64,000 nucleotides of DNA from Palleronia abyssalis (GCF_900302445.1 NZ_ONZF01000010.1:87177-151176); one strand, 5' to 3'. Positions 17,225-25,549 are shown, counted from the stretch's first letter. Made by a program: numbers and translations. The notes: generated by a model from the letters alone, not told the origin.

Positions 17225-17779
17225 ATGATGAAGAAAATCCTTCTCGCGATGCCAGCGCTGGTCGCAGTGATCTTGGGTGGATTTTTGTTCTGGGGGCTAA
17301 ACCCGGCCCGAGATCCTAACGCAATCCCTTCCGCTTTGGTCTCCGAACCAGTTCCGGACTTTGAACTTCCACCGGTAGAGGGCACGCAGACACCCGGACT
17401 GTCGACCGCAGCTCTTCGTAGCATTGGCGAGCCGGTTTTGGTCAATGTATTCGCTTCATGGTGCGTGCCCTGTCGTGCTGAGCATGCGGTGCTAACCAGG
17501 CTTGTTGAACAAGACGGTATTCGGCTGATGGGGATTAACTACATGGACAAACCAGCAGATGCCGCAAACTGGCTGGAGGAGCTTGGCAACCCCTATGAAA
17601 GGATCGGATCAGACAGCGAGGGCCGGGTCGGTATCGAATGGGGTATTTCGGGGGTGCCTGAGACGTTTGTGATCGATGCAAACGATATCGTAGTATATCG
17701 CTACGTTGGTCCCATTGTGACGCCAGAGGCACAGGATGAAATTCGTGCTGCGTTGGCCGCAGCAGGTGGTCAATCATGA
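17225..17779 (+). CDS. ccmG: CcmG/DsbE thiol-disulfide reductant
   Basis: A 184-residue membrane-anchored thioredoxin with the active site WCVPC and the family's acidic/GVPETF cis-Pro loop. It reduces the CXXCH cysteines of apocytochrome c (directly or through CcmH) using electrons from DsbD/CcdA. The ATG at 17225 begins just after the ccmF stop; two adjacent ATGs are present. It overlaps ccmH by four bases. Confidence 0.95.
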   Translation: MMKKILLAMPALVAVILGGFLFWGLNPARDPNAIPSALVSEPVPDFELPPVEGTQTPGLSTAALRSIGEPVLVNVFASWCVPCRAEHAVLTRLVEQDGIRLMGINYMDKPADAANWLEELGNPYERIGSDSEGRVGIEWGISGVPETFVIDANDIVVYRYVGPIVTPEAQDEIRAALAAAGGQS

Positions 17780-18261
17780 AGAGTTGGCTCTATTCACTGG
17801 TGCTGGTGCTTGCCGCAACAACCGCGGCATGGGCTGTGGAGCCAGATGAGTTGCTGGATGATCCAGTGCTTGAGTCGCGCGCCCGGGAGCTCTCAAAGCA
17901 GCTACGCTGCGTTGTCTGCCAGAATCAGGATATCGATAGCTCAAATGCGGGTGTTGCCCGAACGATGCGCACCTTGCTGCGCGAACGTCTGATTGCAGGT
18001 GAAACAAATGACGAGATCATTGCGTTTTTCGTAGATCGATATGGTGACTTCGTCCTGTTCAGGCCGCGCCTGAAACCCGCCACGTATCTGTTGTGGTTCG
18101 GACCAGCGGTTCTTTTTGCCGCTGGGATTGGCGTTGTCTTTGTCACAATCAGGCGCCGAAGCAGGGCCGTTCTTGATGGCACTGCTGATCCACTGAGCCC
18201 CGATGAAGAGCGTGAGTTCAAAGCCATTTTTCATGAAAATGAAGGACGGAGAGACCCATGA
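17776..18261 (+). CDS. ccmH: CcmH (cytochrome c maturation thiol protein)
   Basis: A 161-residue protein with signal peptide (to AWAVE), the redox motif RCVVCQNQ, and a single membrane helix near residues 98-118. It belongs to the short CcmH form, which acts with a separate CcmI, matching the next gene. It forms part of the heme lyase complex with CcmF. Confidence 0.95.
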   Translation: MKSWLYSLVLVLAATTAAWAVEPDELLDDPVLESRARELSKQLRCVVCQNQDIDSSNAGVARTMRTLLRERLIAGETNDEIIAFFVDRYGDFVLFRPRLKPATYLLWFGPAVLFAAGIGVVFVTIRRRSRAVLDGTADPLSPDEEREFKAIFHENEGRRDP

Positions 18262-19409
18262 TTTGGTTGGTATTATGCGCTATGGCATCCATCACTGTCC
18301 TTCTGTTCTTGTCCGGTCTCTATCGAACGGGTGAAGTCCTGAACAGAAAGGATGGAGCGTTGGTTATCCTCAAGGATCAGCTTTCCGAAATTGATACTGA
18401 TCAAGAGCGGAATCTGATATCCGTTACCGAGGCCGAAGCGGCCAGGGTTGAAATCAAACGCCGCATTCTGGCTGCCGGTCGGCTTGCGACACGTGAGTCG
18501 TCGCGCGCAAGTGGGCGAAGCACCATCTTCGCGTCCGCCATTGCCACGCCCTTGGTAGCCTTCGCTCTGTATTCTCAAATCGGCTCGCCACAGATCGAAA
18601 GCCAGCCTCTGGCGTCTCGCGCATCTGAAACCCAGCAAGCCGCAAACCTCTCAGAGTTGACCCAGAGACTAAAAACCCGGCTTGAAGCAGACGAGTCTGG
18701 TGGACCAAGTGATGGTTGGGTTCTGCTCGGTCAGACCTATATGCGTATGGCTCGTTACGATGATGCCGCCGATGCATTCGAACGCGTCACTTTCCGCGAC
18801 AATGCAGATATCTCAACCCTGTTGCTATATGCCGAGGCCTTGATCGCAGCCGAGAACGGGATCGTGACGCCGCAAGCGGAAAGCGTGATCGAACGTGCAT
18901 CGGAGATGGACCCTGATGATCCAGGCCCAATTTTCTATAGGGCCCGGATCCTCGAACAGGACGGGATTCCAGATGAAGCGAGGGCGCTTTTGATCGAGCG
19001 TCTCGAGAGAGCGGATCGCGCCTATCCGTGGATGGAGCTTTTCCTGTCTGTCGCCAACCGATTGGGGGAACAGATCGGAGAGAACCCTGTCGCCCTAGCA
19101 GATTTCTTTCCGGACTCTCGGGACGCGCGTGGCCCCCGTGCGGCCGATGTCGAGGCCGCACAGGATATGTCAGTCGAGGAGCGCAGCGCTTTTGTCCGCT
19201 CCATGGTTGACCGCCTGGCGGCGCGATTGGCAGACGACCCAGACGATCTTGAAGGATGGCTACGGCTTGCAGAAGCGTACAGTGTATTGGGTGACTTTGA
19301 TGCTGCCCAGAACGCCGCCGACAAAGCGCGCAGCTTGGCCGAAAGCCTTCCGGAAACGGACCCTACGCGTGCCGCCGCCACGGCCCGATTGGACCGGATC
19401 AAAAAATAG
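18258..19409 (+). CDS. ccmI: CcmI (TPR apocytochrome c chaperone)
   Basis: A 383-residue protein with two N-terminal membrane helices, a cytoplasmic loop between them, and a long periplasmic part with TPR-like repeats (for example WVLLGQTYMRMARYDDAADAF and WLRLAEAYSVLGDFDAA). CcmI binds apocytochrome c and presents it to CcmF/H. It overlaps ccmH by four bases and ends the operon, converging on dsbD across 97 bases. Confidence 0.93.
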   Translation: MIWLVLCAMASITVLLFLSGLYRTGEVLNRKDGALVILKDQLSEIDTDQERNLISVTEAEAARVEIKRRILAAGRLATRESSRASGRSTIFASAIATPLVAFALYSQIGSPQIESQPLASRASETQQAANLSELTQRLKTRLEADESGGPSDGWVLLGQTYMRMARYDDAADAFERVTFRDNADISTLLLYAEALIAAENGIVTPQAESVIERASEMDPDDPGPIFYRARILEQDGIPDEARALLIERLERADRAYPWMELFLSVANRLGEQIGENPVALADFFPDSRDARGPRAADVEAAQDMSVEERSAFVRSMVDRLAARLADDPDDLEGWLRLAEAYSVLGDFDAAQNAADKARSLAESLPETDPTRAAATARLDRIKK

Positions 19410-19506
19410 ATTGGGGCCACGAGGTCTCAGATACATAACAGCTTTCTTTTCGCCTGAAACTGAACCATTGCAGGTTCCACCTCTCTGGAGCAATGCAGGC
19501 GCTTTT

Positions 19507-21609
19507 TCATCGTTTTCCGACGCCGCTGAGATTGGCAGCCGACAGCGCTTCGAGAACGGCATCCGCGGATAGCAATTCAGATAAAATGATGCCTTCAGGC
19601 GCATCTGGACCGTAGACGATGTTGAACGGAATTGCGTATCTGCCGTGCGCCTCGAGATAGGATTGGATTTTCGCGTCCGGTCGCGTCCAATCCGCGCGCA
19701 TCGCAATCACTCCTTCTTCGCCAAGTGCTCCTAAAACTGGTTCACGATCCAGGACCAGGGTTTTGTTTGCTTTACAAGTGATGCACCAATCCGCAGTAAC
19801 GTCCACGAATACAGTTTTGCCCTGCGACACTTCACGCGCGATCCGGGACCGGTCGAACTCGACCCAGTAAGAAGTGATCGAGTCTGTTACATCATCGGAG
19901 CTTTTTGGCAGCAGTGCAGGGGCCGCCAATGTCATGCCCAAAACCGCAGTCATTCCCCACAGCAAACCGTTACGAGGCTGAACCTGATAGGCTCTCGCCG
20001 CCAGTACGATGAGCCCAAGACCCAGCAGTACCAGGCCTGTGAGGGTTGGCGACGTCACACCAATCAAGACCCAGCATAGCCATGCAACGGTTCCGGCAAG
20101 CAGCAATCCGAGAACGATCTTCACGCTTATCATCCAGGGTCCCGGTTTGGGCAGTCGGGACAGGAAACCAGGCCAAGCGGCAACCAGAATATATGGCAGT
20201 GCAAGCCCAATCCCCATTGCTGTGAAAACCGCAAGTATATCGCCTGTCGTGCCAGAAAGGGCGAAGGCAATGGCTGTCCCCAGCAACGGGGCGGAACACG
20301 GCGTTGCAAGTATCGCAGCCAGAGCGCCGGTGGAGAAGTCTTCGGCATACCCCTGCCCAAAGCGGCCAGATAGCCTAACCATCCAGCTGCTGGGCAAAGA
20401 AATTTCAAAAACTCCAAACAAATTTGCCGCGAAGAGTCCCACAACGAGTATGAGTGCGATCAGGAAATATGCATTCTGAAACTGCACACCCCACCCAACG
20501 GCATATCCGAGCGTCTGCAGCGCTATGACCGCCAAGGCCAGCACCCACATGAAAGCAACGGTTCCCCCAGCCGTAGCGAGAAACCCCGCGCGCAATTGTG
20601 AAACGGAGCGATTCTTCATTCGGAGCGCCGATCCGAATTTGATCGATAGAACTGGCAAGACGCATGGCATTACGTTCAGTACCAACCCTCCTAGGAAGGA
20701 CAGCAAGAGAATCGGGAAAAACTGACCCCTATCTTGGCTGGTCTCGGATGCGTAAGGTGGCGCAGGTACAACGTCGGTAGTGTTCACATCATCGAATGTA
20801 ACCGCGACATCCTCGTCTACGACCGTAATTCGAAGGGAGGTTTGTTCCTCGCTTAACGCGAGAATCGGGATACTTGCCCAGAGACCGGTGCGATCACTTG
20901 TAAGGCGGATGTCGGGTGCGCCGAATGCAGAGCCTGCACCAAACTCTGGAAAAAGATCGGGATTGTTCCAGCCAGAAGGCCGCGTCATTTGAACAACCAA
21001 TGCCTGATCCTGCTTCAGCGATGCGCCCGAGACCGCTATTGCACTTTCTGGCCCTGCAACAGGTACGCGAGCGGCCCATGTCGCGATATCGGTCGCGGCT
21101 TTCGCATCGACGCCCGTTCCCAATGGCACAGGGAGTGTCAATTCAAACCTTTCCGGAATGCACACATTGGAGCAGATCAGCAGATCGACGAGTCCCTTCA
21201 GCTCGGCCGCTCGATCAGAGTTCGCAAGCCGCAACTGCAATGGAAATATTACTTGTTTGGCATAGCCGAAATTTTCAATTCCGAAGGCGCGGAAACGCGT
21301 GGGTGCGGGCCAAAGCATGTCGACGGATTCAAGGTTTGTGGACCCCTTCCAATCGATCTCCGGCGGCAGGCCAACCTCGCCGGGCGACCGCCAGTACGCT
21401 TTCCATCCTTCCTCCAGTTCAATCTTTAAACCCGCCGAAAGGAACTGCGATCCCGGGGCGATTCCTGCTTCCGCGACGATCAAGCGCGCCGTCAGTACTT
21501 CGGAACGATACGCATTGGATTCCAAGGCGCGAACAGGGCTTGCCACTAAAACAAGAAAGAGTGCGAGACTGACAAGCAATCCCTGATACCCTGCCAAGGT
21601 TATACGCAT
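19507..21609 (-). CDS. dsbD: DsbD-type transmembrane thiol-disulfide reductase
   Basis: A 700-residue protein: signal peptide, N-terminal periplasmic immunoglobulin-like domain with a paired-cysteine segment (LLICSNVCIPE), a central membrane domain of about eight helices with MPCVLP and ATPCSAPLLG, and a C-terminal thioredoxin domain with DWCITCK. It carries electrons from cytoplasmic thioredoxin to periplasmic acceptors such as CcmG and DsbC. The ATG at 21609 has AGAGG upstream. It converges on ccmI. Upstream lie about 320 bases of no recognised content, then the duplicated SCO promoter, which points at this gene. Confidence 0.93.
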   Translation of the reverse strand: MRITLAGYQGLLVSLALFLVLVASPVRALESNAYRSEVLTARLIVAEAGIAPGSQFLSAGLKIELEEGWKAYWRSPGEVGLPPEIDWKGSTNLESVDMLWPAPTRFRAFGIENFGYAKQVIFPLQLRLANSDRAAELKGLVDLLICSNVCIPERFELTLPVPLGTGVDAKAATDIATWAARVPVAGPESAIAVSGASLKQDQALVVQMTRPSGWNNPDLFPEFGAGSAFGAPDIRLTSDRTGLWASIPILALSEEQTSLRITVVDEDVAVTFDDVNTTDVVPAPPYASETSQDRGQFFPILLLSFLGGLVLNVMPCVLPVLSIKFGSALRMKNRSVSQLRAGFLATAGGTVAFMWVLALAVIALQTLGYAVGWGVQFQNAYFLIALILVVGLFAANLFGVFEISLPSSWMVRLSGRFGQGYAEDFSTGALAAILATPCSAPLLGTAIAFALSGTTGDILAVFTAMGIGLALPYILVAAWPGFLSRLPKPGPWMISVKIVLGLLLAGTVAWLCWVLIGVTSPTLTGLVLLGLGLIVLAARAYQVQPRNGLLWGMTAVLGMTLAAPALLPKSSDDVTDSITSYWVEFDRSRIAREVSQGKTVFVDVTADWCITCKANKTLVLDREPVLGALGEEGVIAMRADWTRPDAKIQSYLEAHGRYAIPFNIVYGPDAPEGIILSELLSADAVLEALSAANLSGVGKR

Positions 21610-21930
21610 ATTCTGACCTCTTTTTTCTTCGCGCTCAGTCTCGGGAAGTTGCTGCAACGTGCTGTTCTCGAACGCGTTGCGATGCCGTCACCCCTCAAAC
21701 AGTAGGCCCAGACAAGACTCCGAATAGCTAGGCGACAGCGATGCTCGTTTGGGCTTCCTGCAAAACAGTCTTTTTTCTGCGTCGAACACAAATTTGACCC
21801 GCTCTCCATGGTGTCGCGCTTATAGGCTAACGCTGTTTAAAGGTAAGTCCTCAACTAACTTTTCACGGTACCTCCGATAGTTCACCCGTCGAGTCTCGAC
21901 GCCGGGCGGCAAAATAGTTAGATCACTGGA
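21610..21930. other. Probable untranslated leader of dsbD, no gene recognised
   Basis: About 320 bases between dsbD and the truncated SCO remnant. No convincing coding region or promoter of its own is seen. If transcription starts at the duplicated MerR-type promoter, this is 5' leader. Confidence 0.45.
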
Positions 21931-22003
21931 ACAGCCAGATGAAAACGAACGCCGCCGCGCCCGCCAACATCCACAATACCTTCTGAAGACCTGAAAGCCT
22001 CAC
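21931..22003 (-). pseudogene. Truncated SCO gene remnant (first 24 codons)
   Basis: The minus strand reads GTG then RLSGLQKVLWMLAGAAAFVF, nearly the same as the start of the intact SCO at 14642, and breaks off after the membrane anchor. It is part of the 148-bp duplication. A short anchor peptide could still be translated but would run into unrelated sequence. Confidence 0.85.
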
Positions 22004-22039
22004 GCCGCTCCGCCCGAACTTGATTCTATATTTTGTGTG

Positions 22040-22070
22040 CGTTTACATCCTCTAGCTACTGTAGGTTCAA
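22040..22070 (-). promoter_or_regulatory. Duplicated MerR-type promoter facing dsbD
   Basis: TTGAAC (22070-22065), 19-base spacer, TAAACG (22045-22040), identical to the SCO promoter in these elements. Transcription would pass through the SCO remnant and reach dsbD about 430 bases on. Confidence 0.6.
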
Positions 22071-22180
22071 GCGTGATTGTCATCGGTCGGCCAACAATCA
22101 CCGATCTGTGAAACTCAGGTGAAGCTTGTGATTCGCACCGCATAAAGCTACACCCACTGTAGGTAATGTGGGGAGCGGAA

Positions 22181-22609
22181 ATGCTGACGATTGGGACGCT
22201 GGCGAAGAAGACCGGAACAAAGGTGCAGACCATCCGGTATTACGAGCAGATCGGACTTATGCCTGAGCCCGGCAGGACCGGGGGGGGCCAACGACGCTAT
22301 GGCGACGCCGAACTCGACCGCTTGTCATTCGTCCGGCACGCACGGCAACTGGGATTCTCGTTGGACGCGATCCGTGAGCTCCTCGATCTCAGCGATCATC
22401 CGGGAAAGTCCTGCGCGGAGGCGGATGCAATAGCCCGTCGGCAACTCAAACAGGTCGAGCAACGATTGGCGCGGCTCGAGGCGCTGCGGACGGAATTGAA
22501 GCGGATGGTGCATGAGTGCAGCGGCGGGCAGACTTCAGACTGCCGTGTGCTCGAGGTGCTGCGTGACCATTCCGAATGCCTGACCGAGCATGAACAAATC
22601 GGTGCCTGA
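22181..22609 (+). CDS. MerR-family divalent-metal regulator (ZntR/CadR/PbrR type)
   Basis: A 142-residue activator with the MerR winged helix (TIRYYEQIGL, GGGQRRY), a dimerisation helix and a C-terminal metal loop. Cysteines at 78 (KSCAEAD), 113 and 121 (CSGGQTSDC) and 133 match the ligand pattern of Zn/Cd/Pb regulators; CueR-type copper sensors lack the first one. The ATG at 22181 has GGGGAG five bases upstream. A weak dyad (GCTACAC-CCA-CTGTAGG, 22147-22163) just before the gene may be its own operator. It is the obvious candidate to control the four MerR-type promoters of the island. Confidence 0.92.
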   Translation: MLTIGTLAKKTGTKVQTIRYYEQIGLMPEPGRTGGGQRRYGDAELDRLSFVRHARQLGFSLDAIRELLDLSDHPGKSCAEADAIARRQLKQVEQRLARLEALRTELKRMVHECSGGQTSDCRVLEVLRDHSECLTEHEQIGA

Positions 22610-22691
22610 GCTATTTTGAGGACCTTTGATCGGAACGCAGAAAGCCCGGTGTTAGTTACTTATTGGCAATTTAATAATTTGGATACCCGGC

Positions 22692-23312
22692 ATGGCGGAG
22701 CAGAGAAACGCAACGGAAAGACGCACACTCTGGATCGTGCTGGGTCTCAACATCGGGCTGGCAATCGCTTTCTTCGCCTCGGGCGCATTCGGCGATTCAA
22801 GCGCGCTTATCGCCAATGGCCTCGACAATCTGTCGGACAGTTTCGTCTACGCGATCAGCCTCTTCGCGCTGTCCCGCTCGGCCAAGTGGAAGCGCGGAGC
22901 GGCGAACGTTTCGGGCGGCCTGCTGATCCTCTTCGCCCTTGGCATCCTGTATGACGCCTGGCGCCGCTACGTCGGCGGATCGGATCCTCTTGGCACGATC
23001 ATGATTGTCATGGCGCTGGTAGCGGCGGCCATCAACGCACTTTGCGTCTGGCTGCTGGCACGGCTTCGCGATCCAGACGTGAACATCCGAGCGGCGAATA
23101 CCTTCAGCTGGAACGACTTCGCGGCCAATCTCGGAATCGTCGTCGCAGGCGGGCTCGTGGCTTGGCTCGGAACGAACTGGCCGGACCTTGTCGTGGGCGT
23201 GATTGTCGCCGGCATCGCGGCCTGGGGTGGCGTCGGTATCCTGAAAGACGCGCATGGTGAACACCACAAGGCGGTGCACGATGACAATCAGGCAAGTGAG
23301 GACATCGCCTGA
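22692..23312 (+). CDS. Short CDF-superfamily cation transporter with altered metal site
   Basis: A 206-residue protein with six membrane segments of the cation diffusion facilitator fold but no cytoplasmic C-terminal domain. Helix 2 has the usual DxxxD (LDNLSD). In helix 5 the region FSWNDFAANLG replaces the normal HxxxD, so the canonical second half of the metal site is absent; only an Asn-Asp pair remains. A short His-rich tail (HGEHHK) closes it. It lies 82 bases after merR. Substrate is uncertain. Confidence 0.8.
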   Translation: MAEQRNATERRTLWIVLGLNIGLAIAFFASGAFGDSSALIANGLDNLSDSFVYAISLFALSRSAKWKRGAANVSGGLLILFALGILYDAWRRYVGGSDPLGTIMIVMALVAAAINALCVWLLARLRDPDVNIRAANTFSWNDFAANLGIVVAGGLVAWLGTNWPDLVVGVIVAGIAAWGGVGILKDAHGEHHKAVHDDNQASEDIA

Positions 23313-23321
23313 AATCGGGGC

Positions 23322-23352
23322 TTGAAGCTATAGTGACTGTAGCAACTACATA
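23322..23352 (+). promoter_or_regulatory. MerR-type promoter of the transglutaminase-CDF operon
   Basis: TTGAAG (23322-23327), 19-base spacer, TACATA (23347-23352), with the dyad GCTATAG-TGA-CTGTAGC (6 of 7 pairs). Layout and half-site agree with the promoters at 14.7, 15.0 and 22.0 kb. Confidence 0.7.
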
Positions 23353-23381
23353 TTCTCGTGAACGATTCGAGGAGCTATCCC

Positions 23382-24152
23382 GTGAACCCCGCCGACCCTC
23401 ATTCGGCCAAAACCCGGCTGCTGGATTTTGACGCGACCTCAATTGCAAAACTGATCGAGGAGCGCGGCTGGGCAGACCTTCCCAGCGAGGACCGAACTGG
23501 GGCCATCTATGATTTCGTCAGGAACGAGATTACCTTCGGCTACAACCGCGCCGACGACATTCCGGCGTCCGAGGTCCTCGCAGATGGCCACAGGCAGTGC
23601 AACACCAAGGGCACGCTCCTCATGGCCCTGCTGCGTGGCGTGGGAGTTCGCTGCCGACTGCACGGATTCACAATCCACAAGGCGCTTCAGAGAGGCGTCG
23701 TTCCGGAACTCGTCTATCCCCTCGCGCCGTCCGAAATCCTCCACTCCTGGGTAGAGGTGGACTTGGGGGACGGATGGGTCAATCTCGAAGGCTTCATCCT
23801 GGACGCGTCCTTCTTGCAAGCGTTGCAGCACGAATTCCGCGACACGGATAGTCTGTGCGGCTACGGGGTTGGAACGGAAAGTCTGAGCGCCCCGCCTGTC
23901 GCCTGGACCGGGAATGACACGTACATCCAGAAAACCGGTATTGCTCGCGATTTCGGAACCTTTGACGCGCCCGACGATTTCTACTCAAAGCACCGCCAGA
24001 ACTTCGGATTTGTGCGCGACTTGCTCTATCGCCACGTCATCCGTCACTGGATGAATGCCAGGGTTCGCCGCATCCGCCGCCGAATCTTGCCGCCGGTCCC
24101 CGGATTCAATCGGCCGAACCACCGCCATGAGGAGACGAACCGTGCCGCATGA
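23382..24152 (+). CDS. Transglutaminase-like cysteine protease-fold protein
   Basis: A 256-residue protein with the transglutaminase-core signature: Cys73 in GHRQCNTKG and His121 in ILHSWVEV, followed by a DGW stretch. No signal peptide, so cytoplasmic. The C-terminus is strongly basic (RVRRIRRRI). Members hydrolyse or cross-link amide bonds; many bacterial ones are uncharacterised. GTG at 23382 has GAGGAG eight bases upstream and is preferred to GTG at 23358, which would lie at the predicted transcription start. It is the first gene behind a MerR-type promoter and overlaps the CDF gene by 11 bases, suggesting a metal-linked role that is not described to my knowledge. Confidence 0.8.
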   Translation: MNPADPHSAKTRLLDFDATSIAKLIEERGWADLPSEDRTGAIYDFVRNEITFGYNRADDIPASEVLADGHRQCNTKGTLLMALLRGVGVRCRLHGFTIHKALQRGVVPELVYPLAPSEILHSWVEVDLGDGWVNLEGFILDASFLQALQHEFRDTDSLCGYGVGTESLSAPPVAWTGNDTYIQKTGIARDFGTFDAPDDFYSKHRQNFGFVRDLLYRHVIRHWMNARVRRIRRRILPPVPGFNRPNHRHEETNRAA

Positions 24153-25107
24153 TCACGGCCACGCCCACATCGATCCTCAATCCGGTGATCGTCGCGTCTC
24201 CATCGCCATCTGGGCCAACGGCCTCCTGACGGTCGCGCAGATCGTCGGCGGGATCCTTTCCGGCAGCCTCGCGCTGATCGCGGATGCCCTGCACAATTTC
24301 TCGGACATGGCGTCGCTGGTGATCGCCTTCTTCGCGCGTAAGATCGCTCGCCGCCCGGCGGACAAGCGCATGACCTTCGGCTATGGGCGGGTAGAAATCG
24401 TCGCAGCGCTCATCAACTACACGACACTGATCCTGATCGGCTTCTACCTGATCTACGAGGGTGGCATGCGCATGATCGACCCACCAGATGTACAGGGCTG
24501 GACGGTGGTGATCCTGGGCGGTGTGGCACTGGTCGTGGACACGTTGACGGCGCTGCTCACCTATTCGATGCAGAAAGGCAGCGTGAACATCCGTGCGCTC
24601 TTCCTGCACAACCTATCGGACGCTTTGGCCTCGGTCGCGGTCATCATCGGGGGCTCCCTCATCCTCCTCTACGACATGCGGTGGGTCGACCCGGCGATCA
24701 CCATCGGCATCGCTCTCTACATCCTCTACCTCGCATTTACCGAGATCGGCGGTCCGATTCGGACGCTGATGCTCGGCAGTCCACCGGACATCGATAATGA
24801 AGCCGTCGTTGAGGCGATGCGGGGTGTGGATGGTGTCGCGGACGTTCATCACGTGCATCTGTGGCAGATGCAGGAGCACGAGGCGGCTCTGGACTGCCAC
24901 GTCGTGCTGACAGCGGACGGCTGGGGTCAAATCGAAAAGGTCAAGGCCACGATCAAGGACCGGCTGAAGGACGATTTCAGCATCGGCCATTCGAGTCTGG
25001 AATTTGAGCACGAAGACCGCGCGCACCAAAACGCCAACCTTTACGGTCACGGCAAGCCGGAAGAAGAGGAGAAAAACCATGTTCACCGAGACACTGACAG
25101 ATCATGA
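24142..25107 (+). CDS. CDF-family metal efflux protein (CzcD/ZitB type)
   Basis: A 321-residue six-helix exporter with the full metal site: HNFSD in helix 2 and HNLSD in helix 5, and a cytoplasmic ferredoxin-like C-terminal domain (VHHVHLWQM). The N-terminus is His-rich (HDHGHAH) and the C-terminus has more His and acidic residues. It exports Zn, Co or Cd from the cytoplasm. GTG at 24142 after GAGGAGA was taken as start. It shares the operon with the transglutaminase-like gene and overlaps the SpoIIAA-like gene. Confidence 0.93.
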   Translation: MPHDHGHAHIDPQSGDRRVSIAIWANGLLTVAQIVGGILSGSLALIADALHNFSDMASLVIAFFARKIARRPADKRMTFGYGRVEIVAALINYTTLILIGFYLIYEGGMRMIDPPDVQGWTVVILGGVALVVDTLTALLTYSMQKGSVNIRALFLHNLSDALASVAVIIGGSLILLYDMRWVDPAITIGIALYILYLAFTEIGGPIRTLMLGSPPDIDNEAVVEAMRGVDGVADVHHVHLWQMQEHEAALDCHVVLTADGWGQIEKVKATIKDRLKDDFSIGHSSLEFEHEDRAHQNANLYGHGKPEEEEKNHVHRDTDRS

Positions 25108-25441
25108 CGAGATGATTGGCCTTGCCTGCGAGGGCAAGCTCAGCGAAAGTGACCTGAAGCGGATGCACGCCCTGCTTCATCAGCGCCTGCAAGAGACAAG
25201 CAAGCCCGGCCTGGTTCTCGATCTTACGAGGTTTGAAGGCTACGAGGGGCCGTCCGCTCTGCTCGAAGATCTGAAGATCGACACAGCCCATAGGAACGAC
25301 TTCCGCCGCGTTGCTGTGGTGGGCGAAGGGGCTTTGATGGAGTGGGGCACCAAGTTCGCCGATGTGCTGACCAAGGCCGAACTTCGCCAGTTCGACCCCT
25401 CGGGAACGGATGCGGCAATCGCTTGGGCAAGTGAAAGGTAG
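25079..25441 (+). CDS. SpoIIAA-like (STAS-fold) protein
   Basis: A 120-residue protein matching the SpoIIAA-like family by the patterns KPGLVLDLTRFEGYEG and FRRVAVVGE. Members have a STAS-like fold and bind lipids or partners in an unclear role. The ATG lies inside the 3' end of the CDF gene with AGAGGAG upstream, so it is translationally linked to the exporter. Function here is unknown. Confidence 0.8.
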   Translation: MFTETLTDHDEMIGLACEGKLSESDLKRMHALLHQRLQETSKPGLVLDLTRFEGYEGPSALLEDLKIDTAHRNDFRRVAVVGEGALMEWGTKFADVLTKAELRQFDPSGTDAAIAWASER

Positions 25442-25489
25442 GGGAGCTTTCAATCAGATGCCTTCGCAGAAGGCAGCATCTGTTCGAAA

Positions 25490-25549
25490 CTAAAACATAC
25501 GAACTACAGCAGTTGCGAGGCCCAAGAGCAATCCGAATTTTCTGAACAT
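25490..25549 (-). CDS. Possible 19-residue hydrophobic peptide
   Basis: ATG at 25549 has AAAGGAG five bases upstream and opens MFRKFGLLLGLATAVVRMF, then TAG. A short basic, hydrophobic peptide with a good ribosome site could be real, but there is no homology support. Confidence 0.25.
   Translation of the reverse strand: MFRKFGLLLGLATAVVRMF

Larger units (their letters stand above)
21931..22078. repeat. Direct repeat copy 2 (SCO 5' end plus promoter), 148 bp
   Basis: Same orientation and length as copy 1. It includes the MerR-type promoter with unchanged hexamers and dyad, and the first codons of SCO. Substitutions fall in the coding part and in the leader between promoter and start codon. 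Confidence 0.95.

Noticed and set aside
14570..22078. The 148-bp repeats as insertion-sequence ends or attachment sites
   Set aside because: They carry a promoter and start of a real gene, have no terminal inverted repeats, and no transposase or integrase lies between.
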